Origin: Rubellimicrobium arenae
GTDB taxonomy: Bacteria; Pseudomonadota; Alphaproteobacteria; Rhodobacterales; Rhodobacteraceae
DNA length: 64,000 nucleotides
Assembly: GCF_017916295.1 (NCBI RefSeq)
Contig: NZ_JAFMSS010000014.1
Location: 44,176 to 108,175, forward strand
Direction: 5' to 3'
Positions 19,286 to 26,496 of this stretch are shown here, one piece after another (positions within the stretch are counted from its first letter, which is position 1; each line of letters starts with the position of its first letter). The notes under the pieces were generated by a model that searched no databases, was not told the DNA's origin, and worked only from the letters and a program-made list of their open reading frames with translations. The position numbers were made by a program, and so were the translations under genes.

Positions 19286-20995
19286 ATGCCCTACCGTTCG
19301 CCGCTCGCCGAACTGCGCTTCCACCTCGATCACGTTGCGGGCTTCGCGCGGGTGGCCGCGACCGACCGCTTTGCCGAGGCCACGCCGGACATGGTCGACG
19401 CCGTCCTGACCGAGGCCGCCCGGCTGTGCGACGAGGTGCTGGTGCCCCTGAACCGACAGGGCGACCTGCACCCCGCCCGGCTGGAGAACGGCGTGATCCG
19501 CACCTCGCCCGGTTTCGCGGACGGCTACCGGGCCATTGCCGAGGGCGGCTGGATCGGCCTTGCCGCTTCGCCGGACTGGGGCGGCGCGGGGCTGCCGCTC
19601 GCGCTTGCCACCTGCGTGAACGACATGATGTCGGGGGCCTGCCTCGCGCTCCAGCTCAACCCGCTGATGACCCAGGGCCAGATCGAGGCGCTGGGCCACC
19701 ACGCCTCGCCCGAGATCCAGGCGCTTTACCTGCCCAAGCTCGTGTCCGGCGAATGGTCCGGGACCATGAACCTGACCGAGGCGCAGGCCGGCTCGGATGT
19801 GGGCGCGCTCCGCACCCGAGCCGAGCCTCTGGGCGACGGCACCTACGCCATCACCGGCGAGAAGATCTACATCACCTGGGCCGACAACGACTTTACCGCG
19901 AACGTCGTCCACATGGTCCTGGCGCGGCTGCCCGACGGGCCGTCCGGCACCAAGGGCATCTCGCTCTTCCTGGTGCCCAAGCTGATCCCTGACGGCGGCG
20001 GCCGTCCCGGCGAGCGCAACGCGCTGCGCCCCCTGAAGCTCGAGCACAAGCTGGGCCTGCACGGATCGCCCACCGCGGTCATGTCCTATGAAGGCGCCAG
20101 GGGCTGGCTGGTGGGCCCGCCCCATGGCGGCATGGCGGCGATGTTCACCATGATGAACAACGCCCGCCTGGGCGTGGGCGTGCAGGGGATCGGGGTGGCC
20201 GAGGCCGCCTTCCAGCAGGCGCTCGACTGGGCGAGGACACGCCGGCAGGGCCGTGCGGAGGGGTCCGGCGCCATCGTCGAGCACGCGGACGTGCGCCGGA
20301 TGCTCGCCACCATGAAGGCCGACCTGTTCGCCGCCCGGGCCATCGCGCTCGATTGCGCGGTGGCGCTCGACATGGCCACCGCGACTGGCGACCCGCTCTG
20401 GACGGCGCGCGCCGCGTTCCTCACCCCGATCGCCAAGGGGTTCGGCACCGATGTGGGCCACGAGGTCGCGCAGCTTGGCATCCAGGTCCATGGCGGCATG
20501 GGGTTCATCGAGGAAACAGGCGCCGCCCAGTACGCCCGCGACGTCCGCGTCACCCAGATCTACGAAGGGACGAACGGGATCCAGGCGCTCGACCTCGTGG
20601 GCCGCAAGCTCGCGGACGGGGGGGAGGCGGCGGGCCGGCTCATCGACGAGACCGTGGAGATCGCCGCCCTTGCCCGGGCGTCGCACCCCGACCTTGCGGA
20701 GCCTGTCTGGCAGGCCGCCGAAACCCTCCGCGAGGGGACGGAGTGGCTGCTGACCCATCCCGGGGACCGGGCCGCGGGCGCCACGCCCTACCTGCGCGCC
20801 TTCGCCCGGGTCCTGGGCGCCCGCGCCCACCTCCTGGCCGCCATGGCGGGCGACGGCGCGCGCGAACGCCTGGCCGCCTTCTATGTCCATCGCCTCCTCC
20901 CATCGCATGGCGGCCTCATGGCGCAGGTGCGGGACGGGGCCCGCGCGGTCATGGCCGTGACGCCCCACGACCTCGGATCTGGCGGGGGGGCGTGA
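19286..20995 (+). CDS. Acyl-CoA dehydrogenase (DmdC-like, long form)
   Basis: FAD enzyme oxidising acyl-CoA to enoyl-CoA and passing electrons to ETF. 569 residues, longer than classical 380-residue members because of an extra C-terminal helical domain, as in the DmdC/AcdH-like group common in roseobacters. Motifs: NLTEAQAGSDVGALRT, GEKIYITWADND, LEHKLGLHGSPTAV, MNNARLGVGVQG, QVHGGMGFIEETG, and catalytic base Glu427 in IYEGTNGIQ. Electrons would reach quinone through the ETF-QO encoded at 24691. Whether the substrate is a fatty acyl-CoA or methylthiopropionyl-CoA cannot be told. An in-frame upstream extension is rejected: the MPYRSPLAELRF start is the family start. Confidence 0.92.
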   Translation: MPYRSPLAELRFHLDHVAGFARVAATDRFAEATPDMVDAVLTEAARLCDEVLVPLNRQGDLHPARLENGVIRTSPGFADGYRAIAEGGWIGLAASPDWGGAGLPLALATCVNDMMSGACLALQLNPLMTQGQIEALGHHASPEIQALYLPKLVSGEWSGTMNLTEAQAGSDVGALRTRAEPLGDGTYAITGEKIYITWADNDFTANVVHMVLARLPDGPSGTKGISLFLVPKLIPDGGGRPGERNALRPLKLEHKLGLHGSPTAVMSYEGARGWLVGPPHGGMAAMFTMMNNARLGVGVQGIGVAEAAFQQALDWARTRRQGRAEGSGAIVEHADVRRMLATMKADLFAARAIALDCAVALDMATATGDPLWTARAAFLTPIAKGFGTDVGHEVAQLGIQVHGGMGFIEETGAAQYARDVRVTQIYEGTNGIQALDLVGRKLADGGEAAGRLIDETVEIAALARASHPDLAEPVWQAAETLREGTEWLLTHPGDRAAGATPYLRAFARVLGARAHLLAAMAGDGARERLAAFYVHRLLPSHGGLMAQVRDGARAVMAVTPHDLGSGGGA

Positions 20996-21000
20996 CAGTC

Positions 21001-21024
21001 GGCGGGGGATCGTCTATCCCCGCC
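21001..21024 (+). terminator. Hairpin after acyl-CoA dehydrogenase gene
   Basis: GGCGGGG (21001-21007) and CCCCGCC (21018-21024) pair, extended by AT/AT with one bulged G and a 5-nt loop. It begins 6 nt after the acyl-CoA dehydrogenase stop and ends 25 nt before the oxidase subunit IV start. There is no U tract, so it could be a terminator, an attenuator or a 3'-end stabiliser. Confidence 0.5.
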
Positions 21025-21049
21025 CGGACCCACCGCAGAGGACACCGCC

Positions 21050-21265
21050 ATGGCCCAGCACAGCCACAGCCCGGAGCATGAGGGCGCCCTCGCCCGCGAG
21101 ACCCTGGCGCACACCACCAAGGCCCACGTCACCCCCCATCACGAGCCCGGCACCATGGACATCACCCGCCAGCAAGAGACCTTCGTCACCTTCCTGCGCT
21201 TCACCACGCGCATGGCCGTGGTCATCGTCGTGCTGCTGCTCCTGCTCGCGCTGTTCAACGGCTGA
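21050..21265 (+). CDS. aa3-type cytochrome c oxidase subunit IV
   Basis: 71 residues with one C-terminal transmembrane helix (AVVIVVLLLLLALFNG). The EPGTMDITRQQETFVTFLRF segment matches the bacterial aa3 CoxIV family, a small accessory subunit of Rhodobacter/Paracoccus cytochrome c oxidase. The N-terminal 33 residues are His-rich and longer than in most members. The main oxidase subunits are not in the window; in this group the small subunit is usually encoded apart. Its stop overlaps the start of the next gene (TGATG). Confidence 0.88.
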   Translation: MAQHSHSPEHEGALARETLAHTTKAHVTPHHEPGTMDITRQQETFVTFLRFTTRMAVVIVVLLLLLALFNG

Positions 21266-21840
21266 TGCTTCGCCGCACGGTCCTGCTCGGCCTCCCGCTG
21301 GCGCTGGCGGGTTGCGCCGGCACCTCGGTCTGGGCTCCGGACGATGCGGTCGAGCACGCGCGCTATCGTGCGCCCGGCCCCACCTACCTGGCCCTCGTGA
21401 CGGTGCGGAACGAAGGGGACGGACAGGGCGCGCACACCGCCCTCCTCATCAACGCGAGCGAGCGGGTCCTGTTCGACCCCTATGGCGGCTGGACCGACCC
21501 CCTGGTGCCGGAGCGGAACGACGTTCTCTTCGGCTTCTCGCCCGGCGTCGAGGCGCGCTACCTCGATTACCAGGCCAAGGACGGCTACTACTATGTCCGG
21601 CAGGAAATCCAGGTCCCGCCCGAGGTGGCCGAGCAGGCCCTGGTGCTGGCCAAGAACTACGGCGCGGTCGGGATGGCGCAATGCACGCGCGCGACCTCGG
21701 ACATCCTGCGCCAGCTGCCCGGCTTCGAGTCGGTCCGCCTGACCTTCATCCCCGAGATGCTGTCGGGCCGATTCGGGCGCCTGCCCGGGGTCACCACGAT
21801 CGAACGGCACGGCCCTCGGCTCCCCGCCGAAGGAGCCTGA
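21265..21840 (+). CDS. Lipoprotein of unknown function, possible permuted papain-like (LRAT/YiiX-type) fold
   Basis: 191 residues with lipobox LAGC (Cys17). The body contains a GAHTALLIN strand with His57, FDPYGGWTD, and a helix start MAQCTRATSDIL with Cys140. A His in a strand followed much later by a Cys at a helix N-terminus is the order seen in permuted NlpC/P60 (LRAT/YiiX/YaeF) enzymes, so a hydrolase or acyltransferase acting at the envelope is possible; this is inference from motif order only. It is translationally coupled to the cytochrome oxidase subunit IV gene, perhaps just by compaction. Confidence 0.75.
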   Translation: MLRRTVLLGLPLALAGCAGTSVWAPDDAVEHARYRAPGPTYLALVTVRNEGDGQGAHTALLINASERVLFDPYGGWTDPLVPERNDVLFGFSPGVEARYLDYQAKDGYYYVRQEIQVPPEVAEQALVLAKNYGAVGMAQCTRATSDILRQLPGFESVRLTFIPEMLSGRFGRLPGVTTIERHGPRLPAEGA

Positions 21841-21890
21841 ACCAGCGGGCCCGCAGGAGCCTTGGACCGGCCCGAACCGCGCCCGACCGA

Positions 21891-22571
21891 TCAGCGACGC
21901 TCCCAGGTCACGGCCTCCTCGCAGTCGCCGCGCATCCGCACCACGCGGCGAACGAAGCGGGCGATGTCGGGCACGCCGCCCAGGACCGCGAGTTCGACGA
22001 CCGGCTCTCCGCGCCGGCCCCGCTTTCGCCGCCAGTCCGCATAAGGGTAATCGCCGATCGGCCGGAAGGTGTCCCATCCCCGTGCGGCGGGGAAGGGGTC
22101 CGTGACGCCGCTGTTGATGGGGGACAGCTCGATCCGGTCACGATGCGCCGCAACAAGCGGAGCGGCCTCCACCTCCAGCACGTCATGGACCTTGTCCCGG
22201 TAAAGCTGCGCGCCGAGCAGCCGGGTCAGCCGTTCGCGCCGGAGCCAGAAGAACACGCGGCCGTTCAGCATCCGGAGCCACGTCTCGACGGGCAGGTCGG
22301 GGGGAAGCACCCGGGCCAGCCTTGCGACGTTCAGGGGCCGGTTGTCCCGGATCACCGCGCGGCCCAGGTCGGGCCGTTCGAGGGTGACCGCCTCGGGCCG
22401 GCGCTGCGCCTCGATGGCCTGCCGAGCGGACCCCGAAGCCCCGTAAAGGTCCAGGAGCGCCGAGGTGCTCAGCAAGCCCCTGTCGCGGATCTGCGGCCAG
22501 CTTCCTTCCTCGGCCATGTGGAAGAGAACGGGATGATCGTCGAGCAGTTCGGCCAGTTCGGCGTCGGTCAT
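21891..22571 (-). CDS. DUF7002-type protein with DarT-like ADP-ribosyltransferase signature
   Basis: 226 residues, soluble. The N-terminus has VLFHMAEEGSWPQIRDRGLL (His18), resembling the first strand and helix of ART-fold proteins such as DarT (YHIT..NL..I...GLL). The middle carries VIRDNRPL, LNGRVFFWLRRERL, LSPINSG and DYPYADW. The C-terminus has VVELAVLGGVPDI (Glu193), similar in pattern to the catalytic-Glu strand of DarT. I recall this set as a DUF (DUF7002). It may modify a nucleic acid or nucleotide using NAD, but no DarG-like macrodomain antitoxin is adjacent. The start ATG at 22571 is preferred over an in-frame start 57 bases upstream because the family begins here. Confidence 0.75.
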   Translation of the reverse strand: MTDAELAELLDDHPVLFHMAEEGSWPQIRDRGLLSTSALLDLYGASGSARQAIEAQRRPEAVTLERPDLGRAVIRDNRPLNVARLARVLPPDLPVETWLRMLNGRVFFWLRRERLTRLLGAQLYRDKVHDVLEVEAAPLVAAHRDRIELSPINSGVTDPFPAARGWDTFRPIGDYPYADWRRKRGRRGEPVVELAVLGGVPDIARFVRRVVRMRGDCEEAVTWERR

Positions 22572-22705
22572 GCGCGCTCTCCGTCCCCGGATGAGGACCT
22601 CCCATCCTTCCGGAAAGGTCGCCCCCACGGGCCCGGGGTCAAGTCCAGCTGGCCCGGGTCGCGCCGCACGCCTATCCTGGGGTCCGGCCGAAGAAGGAGC
22701 CTGCC

Positions 22706-23296
22706 GTGAGCCTTGTCCCGATCCCAGCCGTCATCGTCGCGGGCGGCCTCGCGCGCAGGATGGGCGGCGGCGACAAGATGCTCCGACCCTTGGGGACGGG
22801 CACGATCCTGTCGGAGATCCTGCGGCGGCTGGGTCCGCAGGCCAGCCCTGTCGCGATCAACGCCAACGGCGATCCGGCCCGCTTTGCGGCCTTCGGCCTG
22901 ATCGTCCTGCCGGATCCGGTCGAAGGTCGGCCGGGGCCGCTCGCGGGGCTTCTCGCCGCGATGGAATGGGCGGAACGCCTGGGCGCCCGTGAGGTCCTCA
23001 GCGTGCCGGGCGACGCGCCCTTCCTGCCACCCGATCTCCTGCCGCGCCTGCGGCAGGCTGGCGCGCCGGCCATCGCCAGCTCGGGCGGGCGCGATCATCC
23101 GGTGGCCGGGCTCTGGCCGAGCGCCCTGGGCGCCCAGCTCCGCGACGACCTGTCCGGGGGCCTGCGACGGGTCCTCGACTTCGCCGACCGGCAGGGCGCG
23201 CGACGGGTCGTCTTCGACTTAGGAGCCGGCGGTCCCGATCCGTTCCTGAACATCAACACGCCCGAGGACCTGACCAAGGCCGCAAGCTGGCTCTAG
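22706..23296 (+). CDS. mobA: Molybdenum cofactor guanylyltransferase
   Basis: Transfers GMP from GTP to Mo-molybdopterin to make the MGD form of the cofactor. 196 residues, nucleotidyltransferase fold. The GTP-binding motif VAGGLARRMGGGDKMLRPLG opens the protein, followed by LPDPVEGRPGPLAGLLAAMEW, SVPGDAPFLPPDLL and the C-terminal FLNINTPEDL. GTG start with GAAGGAG upstream. It works in the same pathway as moaD and moaE at 35.5-36.2 kb, though not in the same operon. Confidence 0.96.
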   Translation: MSLVPIPAVIVAGGLARRMGGGDKMLRPLGTGTILSEILRRLGPQASPVAINANGDPARFAAFGLIVLPDPVEGRPGPLAGLLAAMEWAERLGAREVLSVPGDAPFLPPDLLPRLRQAGAPAIASSGGRDHPVAGLWPSALGAQLRDDLSGGLRRVLDFADRQGARRVVFDLGAGGPDPFLNINTPEDLTKAASWL

Positions 23297-23427
23297 GGGT
23301 CGAACGCGCCCGAGATGGATGCCGAGGAGCCCTGCGCCGCATCGCGGGGCGGGGGCGCGGGACGGGCTTTCCGCCGATCAGGGAGTCGGGGCTGGATTTC
23401 CGAAGCGAACCGCCCAACATCCCTGTC

Positions 23428-24009
23428 ATGCGCATCGTTCGTGGCTTCACACCCGTCGACCGGCCGGCCATCGCCGCCCTGTATTGGGAAGCCTTCGGCC
23501 AGAAGCTGGGCCGGGCCTTGGGCCCGAGGGACCGTGCCCTTCGCTTCATCGAGACCGTGCTCTCCCCCGACCACGCCTTCTGCGCCTTCGACGAGGACGG
23601 GCGGCTGCTCGGGGTGGCCGGGTTCAAGACCCTCGAGGGCGCGCTGGTGGGGGGCGACTTCGCGGACATGGCGCGCGTCTATGGCCGGATCGGCGCCATG
23701 TGGCGCCTGGCCGTCCTGGCGCTCCTGTCGCGCGAGACCGAAAACGTCCGCTTCCTGATGGATGGCATCTTCGTCGCGCCCGAGGCCCGTGGACAGGGGG
23801 TCGGGACCCGCCTTCTGGACGCGATCGCGGCCGAAGCGCGCGCGCGGGGCTACCACGAGGTCCGGCTCGACGTGGTGGAGGACAACACGCGGGCCCGCGC
23901 GCTCTATGAGCGGGTCGGCTACAGGGCGGTGGCCCGGCATTCCACGGGCCTGCTGCGCTACGTCTTCCGCTTCCGGGCGGCCACGACCATGGTGCTGGAC
24001 CTCGGCTGA
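23428..24009 (+). CDS. GNAT family N-acetyltransferase
   Basis: 193 residues with complete GNAT motifs: FCAFDEDGRLLGVAGFKT (strands 2-3), LMDGIFVAPEARGQGVGTRL (strand 4 and acetyl-CoA loop) and EDNTRARALYERVGY (motif B). The substrate is not evident. Single gene, 131 nt after mobA, convergent with greA. Confidence 0.88.
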   Translation: MRIVRGFTPVDRPAIAALYWEAFGQKLGRALGPRDRALRFIETVLSPDHAFCAFDEDGRLLGVAGFKTLEGALVGGDFADMARVYGRIGAMWRLAVLALLSRETENVRFLMDGIFVAPEARGQGVGTRLLDAIAAEARARGYHEVRLDVVEDNTRARALYERVGYRAVARHSTGLLRYVFRFRAATTMVLDLG

Positions 24010-24040
24010 GGTCCACACCGCGGGCCGGGCCCGGCTCTCC

Positions 24041-24511
24041 TCAGGAGTAGGAGATGCTGAGGACTTCGTAGCTCTTCTCGCCGCCCGGGGTGCGGACCTC
24101 GACGCTGTCGCCGACCCCCTTGCCGATCAGCGCGCGGGCCAGGGGCGACTTGATGTTGAGGCGTCCCTTCTCGATGTCGGCTTCGTACTCGCCGACAATC
24201 TGGTAGGTCTTCTCCTCGTCGGTGTCCTCGTCGACAAGCTGCACGGTCGCGCCGAACTTGATCGGCCCCGACAGCTTGGCGGTGTCGATCACCTCGGCCA
24301 GAGAGATGACGCTTTCGAGCTCCTTGATCCGGCCCTCGATGAAGCTCTGCTTCTCCTTGGCGGAATGATACTCGGCGTTTTCCGACAGGTCGCCGTGGGC
24401 GCGCGCCTCGGCGATGGCCGCGATGATCTCGGGCCGCTCCACAGTCTTGAGGCGCTTGAGCTCGGCGTCGAGCTTGTCGTACCCGGCGCGGGTCAGCGGG
24501 ATCTTTTCCAT
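24041..24511 (-). CDS. greA: Transcription elongation factor GreA
   Basis: Binds the RNA polymerase secondary channel and stimulates cleavage of backtracked RNA. 156 residues, the standard length. N-terminal coiled-coil hairpin about 1-75 with the loop acids in GDLSENAEYH, and a C-terminal FKBP-like domain about 80-156 (VGEYEADIEKGRLNIKSPLARALIGK as seen in shorter segments). The start at 24511 follows an AAGG ribosome-binding site; the longer in-frame version starts in non-conserved sequence. Confidence 0.97.
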   Translation of the reverse strand: MEKIPLTRAGYDKLDAELKRLKTVERPEIIAAIAEARAHGDLSENAEYHSAKEKQSFIEGRIKELESVISLAEVIDTAKLSGPIKFGATVQLVDEDTDEEKTYQIVGEYEADIEKGRLNIKSPLARALIGKGVGDSVEVRTPGGEKSYEVLSISYS

Positions 24512-24590
24512 TTGCAGCCTTCTTACGCACGCTGGGTGGTTCAGGGACAGGTTCATAACCCGGCGGGAGGGTCCCAAGTCAAGTGCCGCG

Positions 24591-24613
24591 CACCCCTGGC
24601 CGCGCCAGGGGTG
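24591..24613. promoter_or_regulatory. Perfect 10-bp inverted repeat in the greA/ETF-QO divergent region
   Basis: CACCCCTGGC, a 3-nt CGC centre, then GCCAGGGGTG. It sits almost midway between the divergent start codons of greA (24511) and the ETF-QO gene (24691), 78-80 nt from each. It could be a dimeric regulator site or a hairpin in either leader; the sequence does not settle which. Confidence 0.55.
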
Positions 24614-24690
24614 ATGCAACGCCATGTCGCATTTGCGCTTTCCCGCACAAATGTCTACCTCCGGAGCCTGAAATGCAGAGGGGCAGGGCG

Positions 24691-26352
24691 ATGGCCGAAG
24701 TCGAACGCGAATCCATGGACTACGACGTGGTGATCGTCGGCGGCGGTCCGGCCGGCCTGTCGGCGGCGATCCGTCTGAAGCAGCTCGATCCCGACCTGTC
24801 GGTGGTCCTGCTCGAGAAGGGCTCCGAGGTCGGCGCCCATATCCTCTCGGGCGCGGTGCTCGACCCGGTGGGCCTCAACGCCCTCATCCCCGACTGGAAG
24901 GCCAAGGGCGCGCCGCTCGACACGCCGGTCACCGAGGACGCCTTCTATGTCCTGGGCGAAGGCGGGCGGGTGAAGATCCCCAACCGGATCATGCCGCCCC
25001 TGATGGACAACCATGGCAACTACATCGTGTCCATGGGCAACGTCTGCCGCTGGCTGGCCCGGCAGGCCGAGGATCTGGGCGTCGAGCTGTTCACCGGCAT
25101 GTCCTGCTCCGAGCTGGTCTGGGGCGAGAACGGCCGCCTTGCGGGGGTCGTCGCGGGCGAGTTCGGCAAGGTCGCGGACGGCACCTTCGAGGGCACGCCC
25201 GGCCCGAACTACGAGCCGGGCATGGAGATCCGGGGCAAGTACGTGTTCCTGGCCGAAGGCGTGCGCGGCTCCCTGTCCCAGCAGGTGATCGCGCAGTTCA
25301 AGCTGGCCGAGGGACGCGAGCCCCAGAAGTACGGCCTGGGGATGAAGGAGCTCTGGACCGTGGAGCCAGGCCGCTTCGGCGCGGGCCGGGTGTTCCACAC
25401 GATGGGCTGGCCGCTGGACCGCAGCGCGGGCGGCGGCGGGTTCATCTACGGCCTGTCCGACACCGAGGTCTATGTGGGCTTCGTCGTCCACCTGAACTAC
25501 CGCAACCCCTACCTGTACCCCTACGGCGAGTTCCAGCGCTTCAAGCACCACCCGCTCGTGGCCGAGATCCTGACGGGCGGCAAGCGCACGGCCTACGGCG
25601 CGCGGGCCATCAACGAAGGCGGCTGGCAGTCGCTGCCGAAGCTCGCCTTCCCGGGCGGCGCGCTCCTGGGCTGCGCGGCGGGCATGGTCAACGTCCCCCG
25701 CATCAAGGGCAACCACAACGCGATGCTCTCGGGCATCCACGCGGCCGAGGTGGCGCAGGCCGCCATCGCCGCGGGGCGCGAGGGCGACGTGCTCGAGGAC
25801 TACGACAACGTCGTGCGGACCGGCGCGGTGGGCCGCGACCTGCGTGCGGTGGCGAACGTGAAGCCGCTCTGGTCCCGCTACGGCGTCATGGCCTCCATGG
25901 GCCTGGGCGGCCTCGACATGTGGACGCGCACGCTCCTGAACCGTTCGGTCTTCGGCGAGATCCGCCACGGCAAGACCGACGCCGAATCGACCGAGCCCGC
26001 GGCGAAGCACAAGCCCATCGCCTACCCCAAGCCCGACGGGAAGCTCAGCTTCGACCGGGTGACCAACGTGGCCTATTCGGGCACCAACCACGACCCCGAC
26101 CAGCCCGCGCACCTGAAGCTCAAGGACCCGAGCATCCCGATCGCGCGGAACCTGCCCCTCTTTGCCGAGCCCGCGCAACGCTACTGCCCGGCCGGCGTCT
26201 ACGAGGTGGTCGAGGAGCCCACGGGACCGCGGTTCCAGATCAACTTCCAGAACTGCGTCCACTGCAAGACCTGTGACATCAAGGATCCCAGCCAGAACAT
26301 CGTCTGGACCGTCCCGCAGGGGGGCGACGGACCCAACTACCCCAACATGTGA
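24691..26352 (+). CDS. Electron transfer flavoprotein-ubiquinone oxidoreductase
   Basis: Inner-membrane iron-sulfur flavoprotein passing electrons from ETF (fed by acyl-CoA dehydrogenases) to ubiquinone. 553 residues. N-terminal FAD-binding VIVGGGPAGLSAAIRL; the LEKGSEVGAHILSGAVLDP segment; C-terminal 4Fe-4S ligands YCPAGVYEV and CVHCKTCDIKDPSQN ending in a conserved VPQGGDGP. The start at 24691 (MAEVERESMDYD) has AGGGCG close by and matches the family; an ATG 18 bases upstream is possible. A strong hairpin follows the stop. Confidence 0.96.
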   Translation: MAEVERESMDYDVVIVGGGPAGLSAAIRLKQLDPDLSVVLLEKGSEVGAHILSGAVLDPVGLNALIPDWKAKGAPLDTPVTEDAFYVLGEGGRVKIPNRIMPPLMDNHGNYIVSMGNVCRWLARQAEDLGVELFTGMSCSELVWGENGRLAGVVAGEFGKVADGTFEGTPGPNYEPGMEIRGKYVFLAEGVRGSLSQQVIAQFKLAEGREPQKYGLGMKELWTVEPGRFGAGRVFHTMGWPLDRSAGGGGFIYGLSDTEVYVGFVVHLNYRNPYLYPYGEFQRFKHHPLVAEILTGGKRTAYGARAINEGGWQSLPKLAFPGGALLGCAAGMVNVPRIKGNHNAMLSGIHAAEVAQAAIAAGREGDVLEDYDNVVRTGAVGRDLRAVANVKPLWSRYGVMASMGLGGLDMWTRTLLNRSVFGEIRHGKTDAESTEPAAKHKPIAYPKPDGKLSFDRVTNVAYSGTNHDPDQPAHLKLKDPSIPIARNLPLFAEPAQRYCPAGVYEVVEEPTGPRFQINFQNCVHCKTCDIKDPSQNIVWTVPQGGDGPNYPNM

Positions 26353-26362
26353 CGGGGTCGAA

Positions 26363-26395
26363 CGCCCCCGGACGCGGCGACCGCGCACGGGGGCG
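26363..26395 (+). terminator. GC-rich hairpin after the ETF-QO gene
   Basis: CGCCCCCG (26363-26370) pairs with CGGGGGCG (26388-26395), and inside it CGCGG pairs with CCGCG around a CGA loop, giving a 13-bp stem with one small internal loop. It starts 10 nt after the stop codon. No U tract follows (GGAAATC), so termination is likely but not certain. Confidence 0.6.
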
Positions 26396-26496
26396 GGAAA
26401 TCGCCGGTTGCATCCCGGATCGTTCCACCCTTGATTGCACCCGCTCACACCCGTCCCTAACTTGGCGGACGGGACAGGACGACAAGGAACAGGACC

